Source: an uncultured Acidobacteriia bacterium (GTDB taxonomy: Bacteria > Acidobacteriota > Terriglobia > Bryobacterales > Bryobacteraceae). From it: a stretch of 48,984 nt of DNA. Shown piece by piece: positions 1 to 8,197 of the stretch. How positions within the stretch are numbered: position 1 is the first letter of the stretch; each line of letters opens with the position of its first letter. The DNA lies in assembly GCA_903892565.1 (NCBI GenBank), contig CAITIX010000280.1, positions 1 through 48,984 on the forward strand. The letters run 5' to 3'. The translations under genes and the position numbers were made by a program. Below the pieces are notes generated by a model, which was not told the DNA's origin, made no database searches, and saw only the letters and a list, made by a program, of their open reading frames with translations.

Positions 1-15
1 GGGGGGGGGGGGGGG
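1..15. other. Poly-G run at the contig edge
   Basis: Fifteen consecutive G residues open the window and run to within 2 nt of an ATG. No comparable run occurs elsewhere in the window. It is best read as an assembly or sequencing artefact at a contig end, so the true promoter and ribosome binding site of the first gene are missing. Confidence 0.75.
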
Positions 16-17
16 CC

Positions 18-3000
18 ATGTTGAAATCGAGCATTTCTAGAGTAAAGCAGTTGGATAGGTATATAGCCAGTGCAATCACGCTGGCCTTTTTGGTTTGCCT
101 ATTGAATTTTGGCGCTGTGCGGTTGGTAGGGCAGGGTGCCACGGCGACCGTTCAGGGCGCTGTAACCGACGCGTCCGGTGCCGCGGTTCCAGACGCAAAA
201 GTGGAGATCAAGAACACCGGAACAGGCGCGACGTTTAATGCAACGAGCAACGCGCAAGGCCGGTATGTGATGCCCAATCTGAATCCGGGAAGCTACGAGT
301 TCAGCGCGAGCAAAGCCGGCTTTCAGACGGCGGCGCGAAAGGGCGTAACGCTGAACGTCGGCGCCGAAGTGGTCCTCGACTTTGCGATGCAGGTGGGACA
401 ACAGACGCAAAGCGTCACGGTGGAAGGGCAAGCCTCAACCGTAGAGACGGCCGATGCTACGGTCGGCAATCTGACGGATCAGCGACAGATGCGAGAACTG
501 CCGCTCAATGGGCGCAACTTCGAACAGCTGATCCAGATCACACCAGGAGTGGCCACGATGTCGGGCAATGCGTTCCTGACGTCCGGCTTCCAGGGTCGCG
601 CGCCGCAGTATTCCATCGCCGGTTCCAGACCGACTGGCCAGGCGATTCTGCTCGATGACGAGAACCTACAGAACTTCTGGAACAAAGGCATGGGCTCGGT
701 GGCAGGCACATCGCTCGGCGTCGAAGCCATCGGTGAATTCCAGACGTTGACCAATACCTACGGGGCGCAATTCGGCGGCAACGGCGCCGTGATCAACGCC
801 GTGAGCAAGTCCGGCACAAACAGCTTCCACGGTTCGGCGTACGATTTTCTACGCAACAATGCACTGGATTCCTGGGACACGTTTGCGAAAGTCCCGGCGA
901 CGCCCGCGCAGCCGGCCTATCGTCAAAATCAGTTCGGAGGCAGTCTCGGCGGTCCGGTCAAGAAGGACAAAATGTTCTTTTTCGTAAACTACGAAGGCAT
1001 TAAGAGGACAAAAGGCGATGTGCGTACCGCGAACGTTCCAGGCTGCAATCTTCCTGCGTTTGCCGCGACGTGCCAGCCGGGCCCCAGTGCCATCAATCCG
1101 GCGGCTATCAAAGCGGCCCTGGCAACCTATCCGAATGCCACGGGCGTAACGAATGGCCAACCGCAAGCGGTCAGCGTGGCCAACGAGCGGGCGACGGAAA
1201 ATTACATCCTGGGCCGTTTTGACTACAACATCTCCAGCAAAGATTCGCTCTTTGTGCGATACATCTCCGACAAATCTAGTTTCCTGGATCCTTTTGGCGG
1301 CGGTGGATTCGCGGGGGGTCCGATTCCGTTTTGGCCCGAACAGGATGAATCGCACCTGCAGTTTATTACGACGGAATGGCGCCGCATCATTTCTCCGACG
1401 CTCGTGAACGTCGTGCGGTTGAGTTTCTCTCGACCAGGGACGAACGAATACACCACCAGCCCGATTGGGCAAGGCGTGCAGAACGGCGGCCTAGTACCCG
1501 GCGATCCGTTGCAATTCTTCCCCGGCTCTGGCCGTCAGACGGGTCTCATCACAATCACGGGCCTTGCGGGCATTGGCGGCGCGGAACAGTTGCCGTTCAA
1601 CACGACGCAGAATCGCTACACGGAAGCCGATGACATTACGTGGACGCACGGCGCCCATACGGTTCGAATGGGCGCGTCCTTCTCGCGCTTGCAGAGCAAC
1701 ACCTTCATGCCGTTCTTCCAAGGCGCGAACTGGTCTTACACCAGCCTGGCGCAATTCGTGGCGGGAGTGCCGTTTTACAATCCTCCCGGCGCCCCGCCGA
1801 GCGTACAGATCCCTGCCGTCGCCATCTTCGCGCCGTTGGGATCCTATCCGAATCGCGATTTCCGCAGTTTTGATTTCTTCCCGTATATACAGGACGACTG
1901 GAAGGTATCCGCGAAACTCACCATCAACGCCGGAGTGCGCTGGGAGTATACGAGCAACCCGACCGACACGCACAACCAGTTGTATTACGTGCCGGACATC
2001 GCCAACGCGAAGGCTCCCTATTGGACGAACATCTCTCACGTGATGGCCAACAACCCAGCAGGGAAGAATTTTAATCCGCGCATCGGCATCGCTTATGATC
2101 CGTTCTCCGATCATAAGACCTCGATTCGCGCCGGCTTTGGGATGTTCCACGAAATCATCGGACCGCAAAACTATTCGCCGGCGTTCTGGGCGTCATATCC
2201 GTGGCCGCTGAATGTCGGTATCGGCGCGATCTACCCGGCAAATCCCGGCGGCGTTCTGAACGCAGGACAGCCGAGCGCGTTCCCAGGTTGGGACTACTTC
2301 GTCAACAATACGCCTTTTGTGATGCAGTACAACCTGAACGTCGAACGCCAAATTTCTTCGTCGACGATTCTGACGGTGGGTTACATCGGCTCTCACGGCG
2401 TGCACCTGTTTACGGGCATTGAACAGAATCCTCCGCTGGTTTGTTCGGCTGCCGCAGGGCCGGGCTGCGCGAATCCAACGTTGGCAGCCGGATATGCGGC
2501 CTTCACCAATGGCGGTGCCGGCGGCTACGTAGGCAGCGGGCAACCTGGGGCCGTGACCGGCAATCCTCGGCTGAACCCGAACCTTGGAACGTTCCCGAAT
2601 CTGACGGCGAATTCAACGTCGCGATACAACTCGCTTCTGGTCAACTTGAATCGCCGCTTCTCGCACAACGTGCAGATGCAGGTGAGCTACAACCTGTCCC
2701 ACTGCCTTGATAACGGCGGCTATCTCGGCAGCTTCAATACGGCGTCGACCGGCAGCGTAACGAATCCCTACAATCAGGGGCTGGACAAAGCGACCTGCAG
2801 TCACGACATCCAGAACGCATTCAAAGTCAACGGCCTGTATGCACTGCCGTTTAAAGGCAACCGACTCGTGGAAGGATGGCAGTTCAGCGGCATCCTGAGT
2901 GCCACCAGCGGACTTGTATACAACATCGCCGATGGATACGACGAAGCCTACGGCGGGAACAATCCGAACAACCTGACTCCGCGACCCAACTATGTTGCCG

Positions 3001-3392
3001 GTTGCGATATTCAGCAAGGAGCCAGCGTGAATCAGTGGTTCAATCCAGCCTGCTTCACACTCCAGGCGCCAGGAACATTCGGCAACCTAGGCCGCAACAC
3101 GGGGCGCGGACCAAACATGGTCAACGCAGATATTGCGTTCCTGAAGGACACCAAACTTAGCGAGCGCTACAACCTCCAAGTCCGCGCGGAATTGTTCAAC
3201 ATCGCAAACCATCCGAACTACGCACTGCCTTCCGCGGGCTTGGGCGGCGGTGCGCAATTGTTCGTTAGCGGAGGCTCCGTCTCGGGCAACAACCTTGCGA
3301 CCTATACGGGCCGCGTCGGCAATGCATCACAGATCACGAGCTTAGCCGGATCTCCGCGTCAGATTCAGTTCGCACTGAAGCTGACATTCTAA
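18..3392 (+). CDS. TonB-dependent receptor, carboxypeptidase-regulatory-like (Oar-type)
   Basis: Predicted outer-membrane receptor of 1124 aa that would import a large substrate using TonB energy; the substrate is not evident. The N-terminus has a basic stretch and a hydrophobic segment (about residues 15-38) that looks like a signal peptide. A carboxypeptidase-regulatory-like beta domain follows (about 42-130; motif GAVTDASGAAVPDAKV). Next is a plug-like region (about 135-270) with the motif LPLNGRNFEQL, typical of acidobacterial SusC/Oar-like receptors. The rest is a long barrel ending in aromatic Phe (LKLTF). The ATG at 18 lies directly after the artefactual G run, so the upstream signals cannot be judged and the start could differ slightly. 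A strong terminator follows, so it appears monocistronic at its 3' end. A second member of the family lies at 27371-30556. Confidence 0.9.
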   Translation: MLKSSISRVKQLDRYIASAITLAFLVCLLNFGAVRLVGQGATATVQGAVTDASGAAVPDAKVEIKNTGTGATFNATSNAQGRYVMPNLNPGSYEFSASKAGFQTAARKGVTLNVGAEVVLDFAMQVGQQTQSVTVEGQASTVETADATVGNLTDQRQMRELPLNGRNFEQLIQITPGVATMSGNAFLTSGFQGRAPQYSIAGSRPTGQAILLDDENLQNFWNKGMGSVAGTSLGVEAIGEFQTLTNTYGAQFGGNGAVINAVSKSGTNSFHGSAYDFLRNNALDSWDTFAKVPATPAQPAYRQNQFGGSLGGPVKKDKMFFFVNYEGIKRTKGDVRTANVPGCNLPAFAATCQPGPSAINPAAIKAALATYPNATGVTNGQPQAVSVANERATENYILGRFDYNISSKDSLFVRYISDKSSFLDPFGGGGFAGGPIPFWPEQDESHLQFITTEWRRIISPTLVNVVRLSFSRPGTNEYTTSPIGQGVQNGGLVPGDPLQFFPGSGRQTGLITITGLAGIGGAEQLPFNTTQNRYTEADDITWTHGAHTVRMGASFSRLQSNTFMPFFQGANWSYTSLAQFVAGVPFYNPPGAPPSVQIPAVAIFAPLGSYPNRDFRSFDFFPYIQDDWKVSAKLTINAGVRWEYTSNPTDTHNQLYYVPDIANAKAPYWTNISHVMANNPAGKNFNPRIGIAYDPFSDHKTSIRAGFGMFHEIIGPQNYSPAFWASYPWPLNVGIGAIYPANPGGVLNAGQPSAFPGWDYFVNNTPFVMQYNLNVERQISSSTILTVGYIGSHGVHLFTGIEQNPPLVCSAAAGPGCANPTLAAGYAAFTNGGAGGYVGSGQPGAVTGNPRLNPNLGTFPNLTANSTSRYNSLLVNLNRRFSHNVQMQVSYNLSHCLDNGGYLGSFNTASTGSVTNPYNQGLDKATCSHDIQNAFKVNGLYALPFKGNRLVEGWQFSGILSATSGLVYNIADGYDEAYGGNNPNNLTPRPNYVAGCDIQQGASVNQWFNPACFTLQAPGTFGNLGRNTGRGPNMVNADIAFLKDTKLSERYNLQVRAELFNIANHPNYALPSAGLGGGAQLFVSGGSVSGNNLATYTGRVGNASQITSLAGSPRQIQFALKLTF

Positions 3393-3417
3393 ATAACAAC
3401 CTGCAACGAAAGAAAAC

Positions 3418-3458
3418 GGGCCGTGTTCTCCTGACCGGGAGCGCGGCCCTTTTATTTT
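3418..3458 (+). terminator. Rho-independent terminator after the first TonB-dependent receptor
   Basis: GGGCCG at 3418-3423 pairs with the CGGCCC arm ending at 3449. The stem extends inward with several G-U wobbles to a loop around CTGACC, and TTTTATTTT follows at 3450-3458. It is a classic GC stem plus T tract placed 26 nt after the stop codon. Confidence 0.85.
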
Positions 3459-3506
3459 ATCGTCAGAGATCGACGGCCAGCGCGCGAGTGCCCGCACCGA
3501 ACGCCC

Positions 3507-3547
3507 GTATAATAGCGTCCGTATAATAGCGTCCGTATAATAAAGAC
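3507..3547 (+). promoter_or_regulatory. Three tandem -10 boxes in a 14-bp repeat, upstream of ttcA
   Basis: The 14-bp unit GTATAATAGCGTCC occurs at 3507-3520 and 3521-3534, and a partial third copy starts at 3535. This yields perfect TATAAT hexamers at 3508-3513, 3522-3527 and 3536-3541. The last one lies 6 nt before the TTG start at 3548, which predicts a leaderless or near-leaderless transcript. No good -35 element was identified for any copy. Promoter function is inferred from the motif. Confidence 0.65.
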
Positions 3548-4414
3548 TTGGATCTCCAAAAGACACTGTTGCGCAAGGTGGGCGAGGCCGTCACCCGTTT
3601 CAAAATGATCCGGGAGGGCGATCGCGTGGCCGTGGCGCTTTCGGGCGGCAAGGATTCGCTGACGATGCTCGAAGCGCTGCTGCTCTTGGCACAGCGCGCG
3701 CCCATCAACTTCACAGTGTGTGCGTTTACCGTGGAGCAGGGTAAATTCTTACGGCCCATCCAGCCGCTGGGCGAGTATCTCAAACAGCGCGGTGTCGATT
3801 GGACCTATTTCACCGATACTCCTTCGCTGCGATTGCTCGAGGAACAGCCCGATCACGGTTGTGACCTCTGTAGCCGGTTCCGTCGACGGGCGGTTTACGA
3901 AATCGGTCGCAAATTGGGCGCGAATGTGATTGCGTTTGGCCATACGGCCGACGACCTCTGTGAGTCCTTCCTGCGCAATACGCTTTTTACCGGCCGAGTG
4001 GGTGCGCTGCCTCCGGTGACGTATTCGCGGGAACGCGATTTTCGGCTGATTCGCCCGCTGGTTTTTGTCACGGAGGATTTGACCACGCAGTACGCTGCAT
4101 CGTTGGGAGCGCCTGTGATTCCCTGCGGGTGCTCGCAAAAAACGGGCACGGTGCGCCGATCGTTGCGCGATATCATCGGGACGCTTGAGCAAGATTATCC
4201 GCATCTCAAGGAAACGATGCTCGCCGCAATGGGCAACATCCAGACCGGGCGGCTGCTCGATCCCCGGTATCTCGACTTGGAAGCGAATGGTGCGTCCGAC
4301 GCCGCGGACGAATCCGACGCGCAGCCGTTTTCGATGGCCTCAACCAGGAGCATTGGCTCAACGACCAACGACTCGCAGAAAGATCCGTCAAATCCGTTCG
4401 TTGTAGTGGGATAA
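3548..4414 (+). CDS. ttcA: tRNA 2-thiocytidine synthetase TtcA-like (PP-loop ATPase)
   Basis: Predicted cytosolic enzyme that adenylates and thiolates cytidine 32 of certain tRNAs to 2-thiocytidine. The PP-loop motif SGGKDS is at residues 32-37. A CDLC pair is at 105-108, and PCGCSQ at 192-197 supplies the third Fe-S cysteine region expected in TtcA. The motif FGHTADD (130-136) is also typical of the family. The last ~40 residues, after RYLDLE, are low-complexity Ser/Asp/Asn-rich and look disordered. The start is TTG at 3548, with no Shine-Dalgarno sequence but a TATAAT box ending 7 nt upstream, so initiation may be leaderless. A TtcA/TilS-family relative acting on another tRNA position is the main alternative. 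Confidence 0.85.
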   Translation: MDLQKTLLRKVGEAVTRFKMIREGDRVAVALSGGKDSLTMLEALLLLAQRAPINFTVCAFTVEQGKFLRPIQPLGEYLKQRGVDWTYFTDTPSLRLLEEQPDHGCDLCSRFRRRAVYEIGRKLGANVIAFGHTADDLCESFLRNTLFTGRVGALPPVTYSRERDFRLIRPLVFVTEDLTTQYAASLGAPVIPCGCSQKTGTVRRSLRDIIGTLEQDYPHLKETMLAAMGNIQTGRLLDPRYLDLEANGASDAADESDAQPFSMASTRSIGSTTNDSQKDPSNPFVVVG

Positions 4415-4423
4415 AATCGTCTC
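4412..4423 (+). promoter_or_regulatory. Candidate -10 box for the glycosyltransferase operon
   Basis: TAAAAT at 4412-4417 overlaps the stop codon of ttcA (TAA at 4412-4414). It stands 6 nt before the TTG start at 4424. No Shine-Dalgarno sequence is present, so a leaderless start is plausible. Support is limited to the motif and its spacing. Confidence 0.4.
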
Positions 4424-5452
4424 TTGCCGCCTCCTACTCCTCCGCTGATCAGTGTAGCCGTGCCCACGCTGACGGCAGGCGAGGCGCTGTCGGAATGCCT
4501 GCTCTCGCTGGAGCGCCAGACGTTCCAGCGCTTTGAAGTCGTCGTCGTCGATAACAGTGGCACGGACAAGGTGACGATTCCACCGGAACTAGCTGCGAGA
4601 GGGCGCTTCACAGTCATCCGCAATAAACGCAACGTCGGTTTTGGGGCGGCCGTGAATCAGGTGATCCAGCAAAGCAAGGCCCGTTACCTAGCGACGCTCA
4701 ATGACGATGCTGTTGCGGATCCAGGCTGGCTGAAAGCGCTGGCGGATGCGGCGGAGTCTAATCTTAAAGTCGGCATGTTCGCACCGTGCGTCATGCTGTC
4801 GGGAACCGGAACCCTGGACTCTGCGGGAATGCTCCTGGCAATCGACGGATCCAGCAAACAGCGCGGACACACGAAATCGCCCGACGAGTTTGCGAAGCTA
4901 CCGAAGATTTTCTTTCCGAGCGGGTCGGCCGCGCTTTACCGGCGATCCATGTTGGAGCAGATCGGACTGTTCGACGAAACCTATTTCTTGTACTGCGAAG
5001 ACACCGACCTGGGTCTGCGCGCGCGCTGGGCCGGATGGGATTGCCTTTACGTCCCCAAGGCGATCGTGGAGCATCTCTATTCGCACACTGCGGGCGGGGC
5101 CTCACCGATGAAAGCGTATTACGTGGAGCGCAATCGCCTGTACACGGCGGTGAAGAATTTCCCACCAAGAATGTTACTGCGCGTGCCGTTTGCGTCCGTA
5201 GCTCGCTATTTCTGGCATTTGATATCCCTCGTGGGAGGCGTCGGCAAGACCGGAGAATATCGCGAGTCAGGACATGACACCTGGTTGTTGCCGTTTCTCG
5301 TGTTCCGCGCACACGCCGCCGCGTTATTCCGACTGCCGCGACTCTGGCAGGAGCGCAAGAAAATCGCTGCCAGCCGCAAGATCTCTGGACCGGAATTCGA
5401 AGCTCTTGCTCGCGCATACGCGATCTCGGTTCGGGAGGTTGCGTCGCAATGA
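4424..5452 (+). CDS. Glycosyltransferase family 2, rhamnosyltransferase-like
   Basis: Predicted membrane-associated GT-A glycosyltransferase of 342 aa that would add a sugar to a growing surface glycan; donor and acceptor are unknown. The N-terminus carries the family pattern ISVAVPTLTAGEALSECLLS, followed by VVVDNSG and the metal-binding LNDDA (about residues 88-92). A central block reads LFDETYFLYCEDTDLGLRA, where the ED pair is the usual catalytic region of WbbL-type rhamnosyltransferases. The C-terminal ~100 residues contain hydrophobic stretches that may bind the membrane. The start is TTG. The stop overlaps the next start as ATGA, so translation is probably coupled to the second GT2. 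It heads a five-gene glycan block. Confidence 0.85.
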   Translation: MPPPTPPLISVAVPTLTAGEALSECLLSLERQTFQRFEVVVVDNSGTDKVTIPPELAARGRFTVIRNKRNVGFGAAVNQVIQQSKARYLATLNDDAVADPGWLKALADAAESNLKVGMFAPCVMLSGTGTLDSAGMLLAIDGSSKQRGHTKSPDEFAKLPKIFFPSGSAALYRRSMLEQIGLFDETYFLYCEDTDLGLRARWAGWDCLYVPKAIVEHLYSHTAGGASPMKAYYVERNRLYTAVKNFPPRMLLRVPFASVARYFWHLISLVGGVGKTGEYRESGHDTWLLPFLVFRAHAAALFRLPRLWQERKKIAASRKISGPEFEALARAYAISVREVASQ

Positions 5453-6153
5453 AGATCCTCGTACTCATCCCGGCATTTAATGAAGAAGGCGCGATTGCGG
5501 GCGTAATCCGAGAAGTTCATAGCGCCATGCCTGGGACTCCGGTGCTTGTGTTGGACGACTGCTCGGGCGATGCGACCATCCAGCAGGCGAAAGAGGCGGG
5601 CGCGAGTGTGCTGGCGTTCCCGCATCATCTGGGCCTGGGAGGCTGCGTGCAGGCGGGTTATCGCTTGGCCTATGAGCAAGGCTACGACTACGTGATCCGC
5701 GTGGATGGCGACGGGCAGCACGATCCCCGCGACATTCCCCGGATTCTGGAAACGCTGCAACGCGAAGGCTGTGAAATGGTCATCGGTTCGCGCTTTGTCG
5801 ATGGCGGCGGAGAGCAGACGAGCGCGACACGCGGCTTGGCGATTGTCTTTTTTCGCGCCATTCTGCGCCCGATTTTAGGGAAATCGGTACACGACCCCAC
5901 CTCTGGATTTGTGGGCGTGAATCGCACGGCACTTAGTGTCTTCAGCCGCATCTTCCCGCTGGAGTACCCGGAAATTGAGGCATTGGTCGTACTACAACGT
6001 CGTCGCTTCCGCTTCGTAGAAATCCCTTGCCGCATGCGCCCACGTCAGACAGGGCGAAGTACGATCACCGCCATGAAATCGATTTACTATATGGTGCATG
6101 TGCTGCTGGGGGTTTTCGTAAACGTATTGAAGTTCGATGGCAGGAGAAAATAA
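5449..6153 (+). CDS. Glycosyltransferase family 2, polyprenyl-phosphate mannose synthase-like
   Basis: Predicted GT-A enzyme of 234 aa resembling dolichyl/polyprenyl-phosphate hexose synthases, which charge a lipid carrier on the cytoplasmic face. It begins MKILVLIPAFNEEGAI, has VLDDCSGD, and carries the metal-binding motif VDGDGQHDP near residue 85. The late motif DPTSGFVGVNR is also typical of the family. There is no clear C-terminal membrane domain; the last 30 residues are only moderately hydrophobic. It overlaps the previous gene by 4 nt and ends 3 nt before the DUF2304 gene. DUF2304 membrane proteins commonly accompany this enzyme type, which supports a lipid-linked sugar role here. Whether the sugar is mannose or glucose cannot be told. 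Confidence 0.85.
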   Translation: MKILVLIPAFNEEGAIAGVIREVHSAMPGTPVLVLDDCSGDATIQQAKEAGASVLAFPHHLGLGGCVQAGYRLAYEQGYDYVIRVDGDGQHDPRDIPRILETLQREGCEMVIGSRFVDGGGEQTSATRGLAIVFFRAILRPILGKSVHDPTSGFVGVNRTALSVFSRIFPLEYPEIEALVVLQRRRFRFVEIPCRMRPRQTGRSTITAMKSIYYMVHVLLGVFVNVLKFDGRRK

Positions 6154-6156
6154 ACC

Positions 6157-6525
6157 ATGGACCGCATGCTAGACGTCATGGCTATCTTCAGTTTGTTGCT
6201 CGCCGGACTGGTGCTTGTTTCTGTGCGGCGCGAACATATCCGCGTGGAATACTCTGTGAGTTGGCTGGTGGCCGCGATCGCGCTACTGATTCTCTCGCGC
6301 TGGCAGGATCTTGTCCGCCGCATTCCCGCCTGGATTGGCGTCTCCGATGCGGCACTCGCCATGTTTATCGTGTCCGGCGGCGTGTTTGTGTTGGTGCTGT
6401 ACCGTTTGTCGATGATCATTTCTCGTCTCAAGGATTCGAACATTGCCTTGATCCAAAAAATGGCGATTCTCGAATTCAACATGGAATCACTGCATGAAAA
6501 AGTCAAAACGTCTGGCGAAAAGTAG
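6157..6525 (+). CDS. DUF2304 small membrane protein
   Basis: A 122-aa membrane protein with three hydrophobic segments (about residues 5-22, 34-50 and 65-88). A C-terminal amphipathic helix follows, with a coiled-coil look (SRLKDSNIALIQKMAILEF). This is the DUF2304 layout, a family usually found directly after DPM-like GT2 enzymes, which it may anchor or assist. ATG at 6157 lies 3 nt after the upstream stop, with AGGAGA inside the end of the preceding gene as ribosome binding site. Its 3' end overlaps the next gene by 32 nt, implying tight translational coupling. The exact function of DUF2304 is not established. Confidence 0.75.
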   Translation: MDRMLDVMAIFSLLLAGLVLVSVRREHIRVEYSVSWLVAAIALLILSRWQDLVRRIPAWIGVSDAALAMFIVSGGVFVLVLYRLSMIISRLKDSNIALIQKMAILEFNMESLHEKVKTSGEK

Positions 6526-8197
6526 TTCCGATCTCCCCACGCAGGAGGCCGCAGAGACCTGGCCCTGGTGGCCCTGGGTGGCTGCTTTGGCGGCGCTTCT
6601 TGTCGTAGTGGAAATTTATAGTCCGGCCCTGCACGGTCCCTTCGTCCTGGATGATCGAACACTGCCGTTCATGGCGCCAGACATGGAAGGCAAACCCCTG
6701 TCGGCATGGATCGGATTTGTGCGACCGCTGTTAATGTTTACATTCTGGCTGAACTATCAAAGCGGCGGCATCGAGCCGTTTGGCTATCACATCGTGAATG
6801 TGTTCCTGCATTTTTTGACTTCGGTCGTCGTAGCGCTCATCGCAGCACGATTGCTGACGTGGGTTGGCGCGGAGGGGCGCAAACGCGACGTACTTGCCGT
6901 ACTGGCAGGGGCTCTGTTCCTGGTGCATCCCGCGCAAACGGAATCGGTCGCCTATGTCGCGAGTCGCTCTGAAACCCTCAGCGTCCTTTTCTTCTATTCC
7001 GGCTTGGCTGTTTTTTTGTACCGCGGCGAAGAATCGATGTCGTCGTTGCGTGCGGTATCTGCGATCGCTCTCTTTGGTGCGGCGGTCGTCACAAAGGAAC
7101 ACACGGCCGTATTTCCCATCATCGTTGTGCTGGCCGACTATTTTTGGAATCGCGGCGGCGTGCGCAAGAATGCATTCTTCTACGCATTAGTAGCGCTGGG
7201 GGGAGTTGCCGGAGCCTTCCTCGTGGTTCGTGTCTTGCAAGGAGCCGTTACCGCTGGACTCAAGACGCCAGGACTCACTCCGTTAACCTACTTCTTCACC
7301 GAATGTCGAGTGGTGTGGACGTATCTGCGGATCTTCTTTTTGCCGTTTGGACAAAACGCGGACCCCGAAGTGGATATCTCCCACACAGTTTTGGAGCATG
7401 GCGCGATCTTTGGTCTAGTCGCCATGGCGGCGCTTCTGGCGGCGGCGTGGATCTATCGCCAGCGATGGCCGCTCGCTTCGTTCGGCCTGATGATCTACGT
7501 GATCCTGGTGGCACCCACGTCTTCGTTTATTCCGATTCTCGATCCGCAGGCAGAACGCCGCATGTATCTTCCATTTCTTGGACTGATTTTGATCGCGTTG
7601 GAATTGCTCCGGCACTTGAAGTTGCAGCAGTTGATCGGCGTCAGCGTGGCGATCTGCGTTTTGCTGGGCGCGCTCACATATCAGCGCAGCGAAGTCTGGG
7701 GGGATCCCGTGGCGCTGTGGTCCGACACTGCAGCCAAATCCCCGGGCAAACTGCGACCGCGCTTTCAATTAGCCTACGCCTATTACGACATGGGGAGATG
7801 CCAGGAAGCGGCATCGAACTATGAGGCTGCTTCAAAGCTCGGTCCTCCGCGTTTCGACCTTTTCATGGATTGGGGGCTATCCCTGGATTGCGCAAGCCGC
7901 GAGAAAGAAGCGATTGAAGTATTGAAGCAGGCCGCAAATTACGAAAACACAGCTCACGTGCACGCGACGATGGGCATGGTGTACGCGAAGGCCGGGAACA
8001 AGGACGACGCGTTCAAGGAGCTCGCCCTCGCAGAGCAATACGATCCCAATTTTGAAATGACGTACGTGTATCGAGGCGGCGTCTATGAATTGGGCGGCGA
8101 CACGACAAGCGCGGTACGCGAATACCAGCACGCATTGGCGATTAATCCGTCGAATTCGGCGGCGCGGGAAGCGCTCGCTCGCGTGACGACCCACTAA
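6494..8197 (+). CDS. GT-C membrane glycosyltransferase with TPR tail, TMTC O-mannosyltransferase-like
   Basis: A 567-aa protein with about 10 hydrophobic segments (residues ~25-390), then a soluble tetratricopeptide-repeat region (~395-565). The first periplasmic loop carries GPFVLDDRTLPF; an acidic pair at this place is the catalytic signature of GT-C enzymes that use polyprenyl-phosphate sugars. TMTC-type protein O-mannosyltransferases share the plan of GT-C core plus TPR tail, and LVHPAQTESVAYVASRSE is typical of that family. The TPR part includes RFQLAYAYYDMGRCQEAASN and YQHALAINPSNSAAREALA. The adjacent lipid-sugar synthase could provide its donor. The likely role is transfer of a sugar to exported proteins, but glycan-chain transfer is possible. 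It overlaps DUF2304 by 32 nt and the next gene by 1 nt (TAATG). Confidence 0.75.
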   Translation: MKKSKRLAKSSSDLPTQEAAETWPWWPWVAALAALLVVVEIYSPALHGPFVLDDRTLPFMAPDMEGKPLSAWIGFVRPLLMFTFWLNYQSGGIEPFGYHIVNVFLHFLTSVVVALIAARLLTWVGAEGRKRDVLAVLAGALFLVHPAQTESVAYVASRSETLSVLFFYSGLAVFLYRGEESMSSLRAVSAIALFGAAVVTKEHTAVFPIIVVLADYFWNRGGVRKNAFFYALVALGGVAGAFLVVRVLQGAVTAGLKTPGLTPLTYFFTECRVVWTYLRIFFLPFGQNADPEVDISHTVLEHGAIFGLVAMAALLAAAWIYRQRWPLASFGLMIYVILVAPTSSFIPILDPQAERRMYLPFLGLILIALELLRHLKLQQLIGVSVAICVLLGALTYQRSEVWGDPVALWSDTAAKSPGKLRPRFQLAYAYYDMGRCQEAASNYEAASKLGPPRFDLFMDWGLSLDCASREKEAIEVLKQAANYENTAHVHATMGMVYAKAGNKDDAFKELALAEQYDPNFEMTYVYRGGVYELGGDTTSAVREYQHALAINPSNSAAREALARVTTH

